DNA of 43,299 nt, from positions 1 through 43,299 of the forward strand of contig JALEGQ010000106.1 of the NCBI GenBank assembly GCA_022763385.1, read 5' to 3'. The notes below the pieces were generated by a model, which saw only the letters and a list, made by a program, of their open reading frames with translations, made no database searches and was not told the origin of the DNA. Position 1 is the first letter of the stretch. Every line of letters begins with the position of its first letter. Below are positions 7,920 through 16,115 of the stretch, piece by piece. A program made the position numbers and the translations under genes. The DNA comes from a bacterium (GTDB lineage: Bacteria > Bdellovibrionota_C > UBA2361 > RFPC01).

Positions 7920-9227
7920 TCAGAATGGGAGTTTTGGGCTCGCGGCTTTTCCGAGGTAGGGAAGTCCGAGGAGAAATCTCCTGACGGAATCGAGGGCGGC
8001 GTAAGCGGCATACCTCCTGATGTATTCTCGTGTGCTGGGGATAATAAACTTTAGGGTTGTCGTGTATCCTTCGGAGGCAAGCCCTACATAGAAGAGGCCT
8101 ACAGGTTTTTCCTCTGTCCCTCCGTCAGGACCTGCGATTCCAGTAATCGAGAGCGCGATGTCACACGAGATCTTGTTTCGGGCTCCAACGGCCATCTCCT
8201 GTGCGGTTTGTGGGCTTACCGCTCCGTATTGGGCGAGTGTCTCTTCGCGGACACCGAGCAGTGATCTTTTCAGGGCGTTGGTATAGGTCAGGAAGCCACC
8301 TTGAAAGTGTTTGCTGGAACCGGGTTCATTGGTCAGGAGTTTTCCGAGAAGTCCGCCGGTGCATGATTCTGCAACAGCGATCGTCTTTTCCTGATCAAGG
8401 AGGAGGTGGTGGACGACGAGAGGGATACTGCTCTCTCTGTTCTCACTGAAGATAAACTGTTGAAGCTGTGACCGGAGCTTTGTTCGGGCGTCGGGGAGGG
8501 GATCTGAGTCAATGCTTTCGGTTGTTTCCAGTCGAACCTCAAGTTCCGGAAAGTGAGGGCGATAGCCAACGGTGATCGTTTGTGGAAGTTCGAGGTGAGA
8601 GATCTTTTTCCCTGCCTCAGACTCTGGAATGCCGAAGAGATGAAAAACTTTACTTCGAGGAACGAGCAGTTGCCCAAGTGATTGGTGGAGGAGGTGGGGG
8701 AGCACGGTTGCGGTGGTCATCTCTCGGAGTTCTCGCGGGACGCCGGGAAGGGAGTAGAGCAGCGTACCATCCTTCAATTCTGTAATGAATCCAGGAGCAG
8801 TTCCTGAAGGGTTTGGGATTACCGTGGAGCCTTCTGGAAAGTGAACTTGGATGCTGTTGGCATGATCGAACTTGCGCCCCCGCTTTCGAAAGCGACTTTT
8901 CAGTCTGCCGAGTTCTTCTTCACTGAGGATGAGCTCTCTTCCGACGAAGGAGGCGATCGATTGTCGGGTAAGGTCATCTGTTGTGGGGCCGAGCCCGCCG
9001 CTGGTGATGATGAACGGGGCATGCTGACTGAGGAATGTAAGGGTGTCGAGAATTTCTTCCGGGATGTCTCGGCACGAGGTAATCAGCGATGGGAGAAAGC
9101 CGGCAGAGAGAAGTTGTTGAGCGAGCCAGGCGGCATTCGTATTCACGATTCTCCCATCGACTACCTCAGAACCGATAGAGAGAATCGCTACGGGAGGACG
9201 AAGAGGAGTATGGCTCTGTTCGGGCAT
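7920..9227 (-). CDS. cinA: CinA: MoaB-like domain plus NMN deamidase domain
   Basis: A 435-residue two-domain CinA. The N-terminal ~170 residues are the MoaB/MogA-like COG1058 domain (AILSIGSEVVDGRIVNTNAAWL, SGGLGPTTDDLTRQ), linked to ADP-ribose/NAD metabolite hydrolysis. The C-terminal ~160 residues are the nicotinamide-nucleotide amidase domain, with AESCTGG near residue 286 and SITGIAGPDGGTEEKPVG. Together they clean up and recycle pyridine nucleotide by-products. It starts 7 nt after the stop of the upstream peptidase gene and ends 5 nt before the methyltransferase. An NMN salvage role fits the presence of sthA elsewhere in the window, though they are not adjacent. Confidence 0.93.
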   Translation of the reverse strand: MPEQSHTPLRPPVAILSIGSEVVDGRIVNTNAAWLAQQLLSAGFLPSLITSCRDIPEEILDTLTFLSQHAPFIITSGGLGPTTDDLTRQSIASFVGRELILSEEELGRLKSRFRKRGRKFDHANSIQVHFPEGSTVIPNPSGTAPGFITELKDGTLLYSLPGVPRELREMTTATVLPHLLHQSLGQLLVPRSKVFHLFGIPESEAGKKISHLELPQTITVGYRPHFPELEVRLETTESIDSDPLPDARTKLRSQLQQFIFSENRESSIPLVVHHLLLDQEKTIAVAESCTGGLLGKLLTNEPGSSKHFQGGFLTYTNALKRSLLGVREETLAQYGAVSPQTAQEMAVGARNKISCDIALSITGIAGPDGGTEEKPVGLFYVGLASEGYTTTLKFIIPSTREYIRRYAAYAALDSVRRFLLGLPYLGKAASPKLPF

Positions 9228-9234
9228 GGATGCT

Positions 9235-10665
9235 CTAGGCGTTTTCGTGTTGGGACGCCATCTCTTTCTGTCGCGCCAGTTGAACCGTTTGGTGTTGTTT
9301 TTCCAGACGCTGGAGTGTTGCTTTCAGAAGCTTGGCGGGAATCGGTTCAAATTTGTTCGGGAGTCGTGGAAGTTTGATCTTCATCGGATCGACATACTTT
9401 CCGTTTACGTAAAAGGCGTAGTGCAGATGCGGCCCAGTTGCAAGACCGGTACTTCCGACGCCGCCAATGACCTGTCCACGAGAAACTCGAGCTCCTTGTC
9501 GCACTCCCTTGCTGATACGAGAGAGATGAACATAAGCGGATGCATATTTATCGCCGTGCTTAATCTTTACCATGTTCCCATTTCCGCCATAGTATCCAGA
9601 TTTTACAACGACCCCATCTGCTACGGAGCGCACCGGAGTACCTGTTGGAGCAGCAAAGTCGACGCCGTTATGAGGCCTCCACCTCTTTAGGACCGGATGA
9701 AAGCGTCCCTTGGTAAAGACCGAAGAGATCCGGGTAAACTTCACGGGATATCGGAGGAAATGGTTTCCGATCGGTTTTCCTTCCCGATCATAGTAGTGAA
9801 CTTCGCCGTTTTTTGCCGTGTGGCGGATAGCAACCATCATCTCACCACGGTTCATGAAGGATGCGGCATGAATATCCCCGGGAGAGAGCGCTCGACCATC
9901 GGCAGCGTTTCGCTCATCAAAGATCACGCTAAAGGAATCGCCGCGTTGGGTATCACGACTAAACTCTACTCGACCACTGAAGAGGTCAATAAACTCATCG
10001 ATCACTTCGTAGGGAACTCCTTGCTGTAAACTTGCTGCTGCGAGCGAATGATCAATTGTTCCAGAGACCTCTCGACGGGTGGTGATAATCTCGGGATCGA
10101 GAATCTCAGCATCATACCGTCCATCTTTCAGGTAGAGAGAAAGGACCCGGCCTTCCGGAAGGTCTTTCCTCACGAAGGCAATATTTCCGGTCTCGTTGAG
10201 CCGAAGAGTGATATCTTCCCCAGCACGGAGGCTAGCGAGTGAGAGGCCTTCTTCTCGAAAAGCCTGCGCCGCGAGGTGTGCATTTCTGACCTCTCCTCCC
10301 ATTTTCTCCCAGATCCGCGAGAGAGTATCGCCTCGTTTCACCCGGTAAATGACGTCATTCCCGAGTCGCTCCGCAGAAGATGAGGGGATAAGAGCGGGTG
10401 TGGTGGAATCTTCCGCTTCGAGATCGAGCTCTGATGAGAGAATCTCTGTGTCTTGATTGGCGAGGAGCGTATGCTCCGAAGCGGAGGATTCGGGAAGGGC
10501 CGCGGAGATGTAGGGCTTCGTCTCAGCCGAAGTCCTCGCAGGCTCTTCCCTTCCGGCGTCTGCTCTCTGCTGCTCTGACTGCGAGGAGAAATAGGTGCCT
10601 CCGATAAAGACGCACTGAATGACAAAGAGAAGGACGATAAACCCAGTAAGCTTTTTCTTAACCAC
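9235..10665 (-). CDS. mepM: M23 peptidoglycan DD-endopeptidase, MepM-like
   Basis: A 476-residue murein hydrolase. Residues 7-26 are an uncleaved signal anchor, followed by a Ser/Glu-rich linker. A LysM/OapA-like module (~105-165, YRVKRGDTLSRIWEKMG) and a Csd3-type spacer come next, then the M23 domain. Zinc ligands are intact: H332 and D336 in RPHNGVDF, and H413/H415 in GPHLHYAF. This matches E. coli MepM, which cuts cross-links to allow insertion of new glycan strands. The start is GTG 10665 with GAGGAG about 7 nt upstream. First gene of the operon with cinA. Because the MltG-family gene lies just across the divergent promoter, the region is a cell-wall neighbourhood. Confidence 0.88.
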   Translation of the reverse strand: MVKKKLTGFIVLLFVIQCVFIGGTYFSSQSEQQRADAGREEPARTSAETKPYISAALPESSASEHTLLANQDTEILSSELDLEAEDSTTPALIPSSSAERLGNDVIYRVKRGDTLSRIWEKMGGEVRNAHLAAQAFREEGLSLASLRAGEDITLRLNETGNIAFVRKDLPEGRVLSLYLKDGRYDAEILDPEIITTRREVSGTIDHSLAAASLQQGVPYEVIDEFIDLFSGRVEFSRDTQRGDSFSVIFDERNAADGRALSPGDIHAASFMNRGEMMVAIRHTAKNGEVHYYDREGKPIGNHFLRYPVKFTRISSVFTKGRFHPVLKRWRPHNGVDFAAPTGTPVRSVADGVVVKSGYYGGNGNMVKIKHGDKYASAYVHLSRISKGVRQGARVSRGQVIGGVGSTGLATGPHLHYAFYVNGKYVDPMKIKLPRLPNKFEPIPAKLLKATLQRLEKQHQTVQLARQKEMASQHENA

Positions 10666-10949
10666 GTCTTTCTCCTCGCTGAGGACGGCGAAACGGTGCT
10701 CGCCATTCGATTAAGGTGCTAATAATATTTAGCTTTTTATGATCCACGGCTCTCTGTTGGTATCGTGTTCTCCATCGATCTGTGGCATTTCTAGCCCCTT
10801 ATGCCTTCCGATAGAGAATCATGTTGTATATGGTCCTATTCTGACAATGCCCCAATTTCCGAGGAGCGGTGTCAGGTACGACGCAAAATTACCGAATATT
10901 TTCAAAGAGTACCTCTTTCCGGGGCTCTACTATAACATGGTTATGGAGT
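10666..10949. promoter_or_regulatory. Divergent promoter region, mepM-like / ruvX operon
   Basis: A 284-bp gap separates the divergent mepM-like and ruvX operons. On the plus strand TATAAC (10931-10936) lies only 13 nt before the chosen ruvX ATG, so a transcript from it would have almost no leader; no good -35 precedes it. The minus side is AT-rich near 10723-10740. CTGACA (10850-10855) and TGTCAG (about 10870-10875) form a 6-bp inverted repeat. I see no gene here. Confidence 0.35.
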
Positions 10950-11432
10950 ATGAGTCGGTTCTTGGCGCTTGATATCGGGTCTCAGCTCGTTGGATATGCG
11001 GTTTTTGAGGGTGATCCCGCCCGGTGTTCGCAAAAAGGGGCCTTTTCGCGTCCCCAGAACCGGGCCCAGCGGGAGATTCTTGAACTTCTCGAGGAGCAGG
11101 AGATTTCAACCCTTGTCATCGGAATTCCGCTCGGTTCAGATGGTGGATACTCCGCTCAGGCTGAGGATGCCGTACAATTTTGCCGAAGGCTTTCTCGGCG
11201 GTGTTCCGCAGAGCTGTATCTCGTTGATGAGTCGTTTAGTACTCAGGTGGTATCTGAGAGAGAAGAGCTCTCTTCGGCTTCGGAGCGGCAGAAGTGGAAG
11301 CGTTCTGGGGCGCTCGATGCGGAAGCCGCTGTTGTCATCGGTGAACGGTATCTGGCGTGGAAAGAGCGGCGAGATGAGAGCGATAAGCTGCTCTATCGAG
11401 TTATTCGGTTTTTGGAAGAGGAACCGTTGTAA
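10950..11432 (+). CDS. ruvX: RuvX/YqgF Holliday junction resolvase-like nuclease
   Basis: A 160-residue RNase H-fold protein of the YqgF family (Holliday junction resolution and/or 16S rRNA 5' maturation). The three acidic motifs are present: FLALDIGSQLVGYAV at the N-terminus, LVIGIPLGSDGG followed by a helix, LVDESFST, and the C-terminal ALDAEAAVVIGERYL with its Asp. Start ATG 10950 puts the first catalytic strand at the terminus, as in the family; an upstream in-frame start would add 27 unrelated residues. GGAG stands too close to this ATG to be a normal SD. mltG starts 9 nt downstream, a conserved neighbourhood in many bacteria. Confidence 0.85.
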   Translation: MSRFLALDIGSQLVGYAVFEGDPARCSQKGAFSRPQNRAQREILELLEEQEISTLVIGIPLGSDGGYSAQAEDAVQFCRRLSRRCSAELYLVDESFSTQVVSEREELSSASERQKWKRSGALDAEAAVVIGERYLAWKERRDESDKLLYRVIRFLEEEPL

Positions 11433-11441
11433 GGATCAGGT

Positions 11442-12440
11442 ATGTTTCGATTTTTTAAAGTTTTAGCCTATATCATCGTTCCGCTAGCGGTTGGCTTCGG
11501 TTCCTTTCAGTATCTGTACAATATCTTCTTTGTTCCCCTTGAGCCCGGGACGGCTCGTACTGAGGTCGTGCTCATTCGACCGAACATTCCGTTCTCGGAT
11601 GTCTGCGACCTCCTGGTGGAACGGGGAGTGACCCGAAAAACTCAGAGTCTGTGCCTCTATCGTCAACTTTCGGGAAGCACCGCTCCGGTTACCCCAGGAG
11701 AATATGAACTTTCTCCTGGGATGACTCCAAAGGAGATCCTTCAAAAGCTCCAGAGTGGAGAACGCTTTCTCCGGAAGGTCGTTCTTCCTGAAGGCTCAAC
11801 CATCGAGGAGCTCGATCTGATCTTCTCTGAGGCAGGGTTCTTTAAGCCGCGCGAGTTTGATGCGGCAGCTCGCGATCCACAGCTCCTCTCTCGCGCTGGA
11901 ATTGGAGCGGGAAGCTTTGAAGGGTATCTTGGCATGGGAGAGTATTCCTTTGCGGTTCCGGTAAAGCCGGTCGATGTGTTGTGGGAGCTGATCGAAAGTT
12001 CGGAGCAGCAGTGGGAGCCGCGGTTTACTCCGCAACTCGATGTGCTGCGCATCTCTCGGCACGAAATCCTGACCCTTGCCTCTATTATTCAGGAGACGAC
12101 AGGGGATCCAGAGAAACGCCGGATCGTTTCCTCCGTGCTGCACAACCGGCTTCAGAACGGAATGAGGCTAGAGTCTCCCGAGGCGCTCTCGTACGGTATC
12201 CGAGATTTTGATGGAACGATAGATGAGGAAGATAGGGCGAGCCCCTCTCCGTACAATACCTTTTTAAACTATGGACTTCCCCCGGGGCCGATTCTAAATC
12301 CCGGGAAGGATGCCATCGAAGCAGCGCTTTTTCCGGCAGAAACAGCGAATCTCTTTTATGGAAGAACTCCTTCCGGTGAGCTCGTGTTCTCTGAAACGGC
12401 AGAAGAGCACGAGCAGAAGATCTCACCAGAATCTGCATGA
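11442..12440 (+). CDS. mltG: MltG/YceG-family endolytic transglycosylase, divergent
   Basis: A 332-residue protein with an N-terminal TM segment (~5-26) and a YceG fold; family length is ~340. MltG cuts nascent glycan strands next to the inner membrane. The YceG core aligns without gaps (LTLASII...SSVLHNRLQNGMRLES...PYNTFLNYGLPPGPILNPG). The conserved E-K-E-T block that carries the catalytic Glu reads Q217-E218-T219-T220 here. The usual PDTY and TDPTV motifs are also changed (LGMGEYSF, ESPEALSYG). It may be inactive or use another acid. It sits between ruvX and the membrane gene, overlapping the latter by 4 bp (ATGA). Confidence 0.85.
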   Translation: MFRFFKVLAYIIVPLAVGFGSFQYLYNIFFVPLEPGTARTEVVLIRPNIPFSDVCDLLVERGVTRKTQSLCLYRQLSGSTAPVTPGEYELSPGMTPKEILQKLQSGERFLRKVVLPEGSTIEELDLIFSEAGFFKPREFDAAARDPQLLSRAGIGAGSFEGYLGMGEYSFAVPVKPVDVLWELIESSEQQWEPRFTPQLDVLRISRHEILTLASIIQETTGDPEKRRIVSSVLHNRLQNGMRLESPEALSYGIRDFDGTIDEEDRASPSPYNTFLNYGLPPGPILNPGKDAIEAALFPAETANLFYGRTPSGELVFSETAEEHEQKISPESA

Positions 12441-14185
12441 CGAGTGCTCAGAAGAAGAAAGAACACTCCGCCGGAGATCCGAGCCTGGATCTGTTGCGGA
12501 ATACCCTGAAGTCTCGTCAGTGGCGTGCTCGGCGAGAGCTTTTCCTCTTCTCTCTCGTGCTCCTTATCTTTGCCGTTGCGCTCAGTCTCTTGGCGCAGCT
12601 TTTCGGGTGGCTCTTTTTCTCCATCGTCCCTTTCCTCCTGACCCTTGGCATTGGCGGATCTGTTCTCTTTCGCTATTGGCGAAAAAGACGAGAGACGCTC
12701 TCTTCTGTTGCAGACGAGTGTGACCGATACTGGAATACGCAAAACGGTTACGCGGCCCTGCTTGAAGTGCTTCGGAGACAGCAGGAGGGAGAGCAAAGTG
12801 AAAAGTTTCTCTATATCTCTGCAGCATTACACCGCCTTCAAGAAGAGGGACTTGAGCCGCTTCCTCCTCAGCGGCTTTCTCGAGCAGCGAAGGTGCTCTT
12901 GAGTCTTATCTTTCTCTTTTCTTTGGTGGTTTTTCTCGCGTGGATCTTTTCTCCACCAGCGCCCCGTTCACTTCCATCGCTTCGGGAGAAGATGAAGGAA
13001 GAACTCCAAGAGCTCATGGAGGAAACGCCCGAACTTCCGAGTACCGTGCGTCAAGAGATCGCGGAGTTCTCAGAGATGCTCTCGGATGAAGATATCAGCC
13101 ACGAAGAGATCAGTGATGCCCTGGAGGGGCTTTCTCACCGGCTCGAAGAGACCGCAGAGCTTTTTGCCGCCCTCGCGGAAGAGAGTCCTTCACCCACACC
13201 AACTCCCGAAGCTTCTCCCGCTGAGCAGAAGGATGAAAAGAAGGAGGAGGAACAGAAAAAAGAGTCTGGGGAGAGCAAAGAAGAGCAGAAGCAGGAGCAG
13301 GAGAGCGCTGCTAAAAATGACTCGTCGGAAGGTCAAGAGCAGGGCACTCAGCCGCAGAACGGAGAAGATGCGAGTGAAGACGGAGGGGAGTCTTCTGGTG
13401 AAGGAGAGGGAAAAGAGGGAGAAGGAGAGCAGCCGGGAGACTCGGGTTCTTCTGGGAAGGGAACCGGAGAGGGCAGCTCTGATTCCTCATCTGACGAAGG
13501 AAAAGGGAATGAAGAAGGGGAAGGAGCTCCTGATGGTGCTGGAAAAGAGAGCGCCGGAGCAGATGGAGCGCCGGGTGAAGGTGAGTCGCCGACTTCGGGT
13601 TCGCTTGAGAAAGCCAGTGACCTCGTGAATGAACTTCGGAAAGAGTTTCAGCAGGCACAAGAGCAGCAGGAAGGAGGAGAGTCCGGAGAGCCAGGAGCTT
13701 CGGAGGGCGAAAACCCTGGAGGGGAGCAGGGGGGAGAAGATCCTTCCTCTGAGAAAAAAGATGGCGAAGACGAAGGAGCGGATCAGGGCCAAGAACAGGG
13801 CCAAAAGCCGGATGATACCTCAGACGGTCAGGAAAAGGGCGAGTCTGGAGGAGCGCAAGAGGCAGAAGAGTCTGCCCCGGATCAAAAAGAGAACAACCGA
13901 GCAACACAGAGCTCTTCGGGGGAGGGAGAGCGAACCCCACGAGAGGGGGGAGATGAAGGCGGATACAAAGAGGGAGGTTTTGGCTTTCAGGAGAAGCAGA
14001 TAGGATCCCCCGATGAGCAGATCGATGCGCGGTTTGCGGAAAAAACCGGCAAATTTGCTGAGAACACTGAGACGGTACGATCTCAGATGCAGGCGATCGA
14101 GGCAGAGCTCGCTCCCCCGAGTGAGTCGGACTCAGAGCAACGCCAGCGTATTCCGCTTGAGTATCAGAGAATGATGAATGAGTGA
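12437..14185 (+). CDS. Three-TM protein with long acidic low-complexity tail (DUF4175-like)
   Basis: A 582-residue protein. Two TM helices (~35-57 and ~60-80) form a hairpin, a cytoplasmic or periplasmic domain follows, and a third TM lies at ~148-170. After a Glu-rich coiled region (~185-245) comes about 270 residues of Glu/Gly/Ser/Gln/Lys low complexity (~250-520), then a conserved-looking end (GFGFQEKQIGS...IPLEYQRMM). The topology and the closing LEYQ-type motif resemble the DUF4175/low-complexity membrane proteins found next to MoxR and BatA genes; this is inference. Starts by ATGA overlap with mltG. The coding strand of the tail is almost pure purine. Function unknown, probably a scaffold for the MoxR/VWA system. 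Confidence 0.72.
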   Translation: MTSAQKKKEHSAGDPSLDLLRNTLKSRQWRARRELFLFSLVLLIFAVALSLLAQLFGWLFFSIVPFLLTLGIGGSVLFRYWRKRRETLSSVADECDRYWNTQNGYAALLEVLRRQQEGEQSEKFLYISAALHRLQEEGLEPLPPQRLSRAAKVLLSLIFLFSLVVFLAWIFSPPAPRSLPSLREKMKEELQELMEETPELPSTVRQEIAEFSEMLSDEDISHEEISDALEGLSHRLEETAELFAALAEESPSPTPTPEASPAEQKDEKKEEEQKKESGESKEEQKQEQESAAKNDSSEGQEQGTQPQNGEDASEDGGESSGEGEGKEGEGEQPGDSGSSGKGTGEGSSDSSSDEGKGNEEGEGAPDGAGKESAGADGAPGEGESPTSGSLEKASDLVNELRKEFQQAQEQQEGGESGEPGASEGENPGGEQGGEDPSSEKKDGEDEGADQGQEQGQKPDDTSDGQEKGESGGAQEAEESAPDQKENNRATQSSSGEGERTPREGGDEGGYKEGGFGFQEKQIGSPDEQIDARFAEKTGKFAENTETVRSQMQAIEAELAPPSESDSEQRQRIPLEYQRMMNE

Positions 14186-14230
14186 CGCGGAGAGGAGTCA
14201 CAGCGCGAGCTGACGGAGGAAGAACAAGTT

Positions 14231-15223
14231 ATGCAACACAGTACACCGCTCTCTGCGACGATAGAGGGATTTCAAGAGGTGCTCTCACAGATCGAGGGCG
14301 AGCTACACGAATCAATTGTTGGACTTGATGAAGTTATTGGTGGCGTACTCGCGGGACTCTTCTGTGGAGGACACGTTCTGCTGGAAGGGGTTCCTGGGAT
14401 CGGTAAGACCTTACTCATCAAGAGTGTGAGTACCGTACTCGGTATTCATTACAAGCGAATCCAATTTACTCCGGATCTCATGCCGAGTGATATCACCGGA
14501 ACTGAGGTGCTCTCAGAAGATGAGAGCGGAAGACGAGCCTTCCAGTTCACCCCCGGGCCGGTGTTCTCAAATGTCATTCTCGCCGACGAGATCAACCGAG
14601 CCACACCGAAGACCCAGGCAGCGCTCCTCGAAGCGATGGCCGAAGCACAGGTGACGGTGCTCAATAAAACATACCCCCTTCCGCAACCTTTCTTTGTGCT
14701 TGCAACCCAAAATCCGATTGAACTGGAGGGAACCTATCCCCTTCCAGAAGCGCAGCTCGATCGCTTTCTTCTAAAACTCTCTGTTCCAGCGCCCTCTCCC
14801 AAAGAGTTGAAAGAGGTGTTAGTTCGAACGACCGGAGATCAGAAAAAAGAGCTCCACTCTGTTTTTCAAGGAGATGCTGTCGCGGTGATCGGTTCGATGA
14901 GAGAGCTCGTTCGACAGGTCGTAGCTCCAGAACCTATCCTCGACATTCTCGTGCGGGTCATCTCTCTTCTCCAACCCACTTCGGCAGAGGCGACTGAGTT
15001 TACGAAAAAGTATGTTCGCTTCGGTCCCGGTCCGAGGGGGGCTCAGAGCGTTTTGCTCCTGGCGAAGTTCTTTGCTCTTCGTGATGGCCGTATTCATATC
15101 TCGGTAGATGACATGAAAAGAGCGTGCATTCCAGCGCTTCGCCACCGAATCGTTTTAAACTTCCAGGCGGATGCTGACGGAATAACAACAGAGAGTGTGA
15201 TCGCCGACAGCGTGAAGCGTTAA
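14231..15223 (+). CDS. MoxR-family AAA+ ATPase
   Basis: A 330-residue MoxR ATPase, full length. It shows Walker A GVPGIGKT (53-60), the MoxR block FTPDLMPSDITGTEV, Walker B VILADEINRA (~116-125), sensor 1 ATQNP and the arginine-bearing PLPEAQLDRFLLK segment. These ATPases work as chaperones on VWA-domain partners, and four VWA modules are encoded in the three genes directly downstream. The preceding gap of 45 nt is the longest in the operon. DUF58 follows after 10 nt. The gene symbol is left blank because MoxR subfamilies have different names. Confidence 0.93.
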   Translation: MQHSTPLSATIEGFQEVLSQIEGELHESIVGLDEVIGGVLAGLFCGGHVLLEGVPGIGKTLLIKSVSTVLGIHYKRIQFTPDLMPSDITGTEVLSEDESGRRAFQFTPGPVFSNVILADEINRATPKTQAALLEAMAEAQVTVLNKTYPLPQPFFVLATQNPIELEGTYPLPEAQLDRFLLKLSVPAPSPKELKEVLVRTTGDQKKELHSVFQGDAVAVIGSMRELVRQVVAPEPILDILVRVISLLQPTSAEATEFTKKYVRFGPGPRGAQSVLLLAKFFALRDGRIHISVDDMKRACIPALRHRIVLNFQADADGITTESVIADSVKR

Positions 15224-15233
15224 GAGGCCCTTC

Positions 15234-16115
15234 ATGTTTGAGATTCTTGAGCCTCACGCACTGCGACAACTTGAATCACTCCAGCTCCGTTCTCAGCGAA
15301 AGTTTCTCGGGTCTCGTCAGGGAGGAAACGTCTCTCTTCGAAGAGGGCACGGAATTGAATTTGCAGACTATCGGCGGTATGAGCTCGGAGATGATCCTCG
15401 CCACATCGATTGGGGAGTATACGGACGCACCGATCGACTCTACGTCAAGCAGTTCCAAGAAGAACAAGATATCACCGTCTACTGTCTGCTCGACGGGTCT
15501 GCCTCCATGCACCATCCCGCTGAAGATCGGAAATTTCAGAAAGCCGCGGAGCTCGCACTCGGAGTATTGTACATCGCCCTTGCTCACCACGATCAGGTAA
15601 GCCTCGTCATCCCAGGAGAAACTGTCTTTGGCCCCCGTGCAGGAGTCGCCCTCATCCATGAACTCGCAGAGCTCTGTGAAGGGGTAGGACCAATTGCTGC
15701 GGAGAAGTCCGAGGAGGGATTCTCTCACTTCCTTCATACCGTGCAGTATCCCGGAGTCTGTCTTTTTATCTCAGATTTTCTCTTTCCGCTCCCTCATGTG
15801 CAGCACACCTTTGAGTCGTTGTACTCAAACAACCTCGACGTCATCGCAATTCAGGTGGTTGGAGCTCACGATGAGAATCCTGGCCTGTCGAGAGAGGAAG
15901 CGATCTTTGTTGATAGTGAAACAGGCGCAGAGCTCCCGCTCCGATGGTCTCCGAGTGTTGCCGAAGAGTATCGCTACCGGTTTGAAGTTCATCAAGCAGC
16001 GGTACGAGAACTTGCGGCAAAGTACCAGATTCGTTTTTTTTCTTGTGGCAGTGCGCAGGGAGTTCTTCCGTTCTTTTCTGAGACACTAGCGGGTTCGGGA
16101 GTCCTTCGCACATGA
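15234..16115 (+). CDS. DUF58 protein with intact MIDAS (VWA-like)
   Basis: A 293-residue DUF58 protein. It has the family signature FADYRRYELGDDPRHIDWGVYGRTDRLYVKQF and a VWA-like half with an intact metal site DGSAS (Asp near 87). No TM segment is seen, so it is likely cytoplasmic. DUF58 and MoxR genes are almost always paired; the ATPase is thought to act on the DUF58/VWA partners. Translation is coupled to the next gene by a 4-bp overlap (ATGA at 16112). Confidence 0.9.
   Translation: MFEILEPHALRQLESLQLRSQRKFLGSRQGGNVSLRRGHGIEFADYRRYELGDDPRHIDWGVYGRTDRLYVKQFQEEQDITVYCLLDGSASMHHPAEDRKFQKAAELALGVLYIALAHHDQVSLVIPGETVFGPRAGVALIHELAELCEGVGPIAAEKSEEGFSHFLHTVQYPGVCLFISDFLFPLPHVQHTFESLYSNNLDVIAIQVVGAHDENPGLSREEAIFVDSETGAELPLRWSPSVAEEYRYRFEVHQAAVRELAAKYQIRFFSCGSAQGVLPFFSETLAGSGVLRT

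Noticed and set aside
13311-14201. Long open frame on the minus strand (296 codons)
   Set aside because: It is the complement of the purine-rich acidic tail; low-complexity composition suppresses stops on the opposite strand, and it has no SD or domain.
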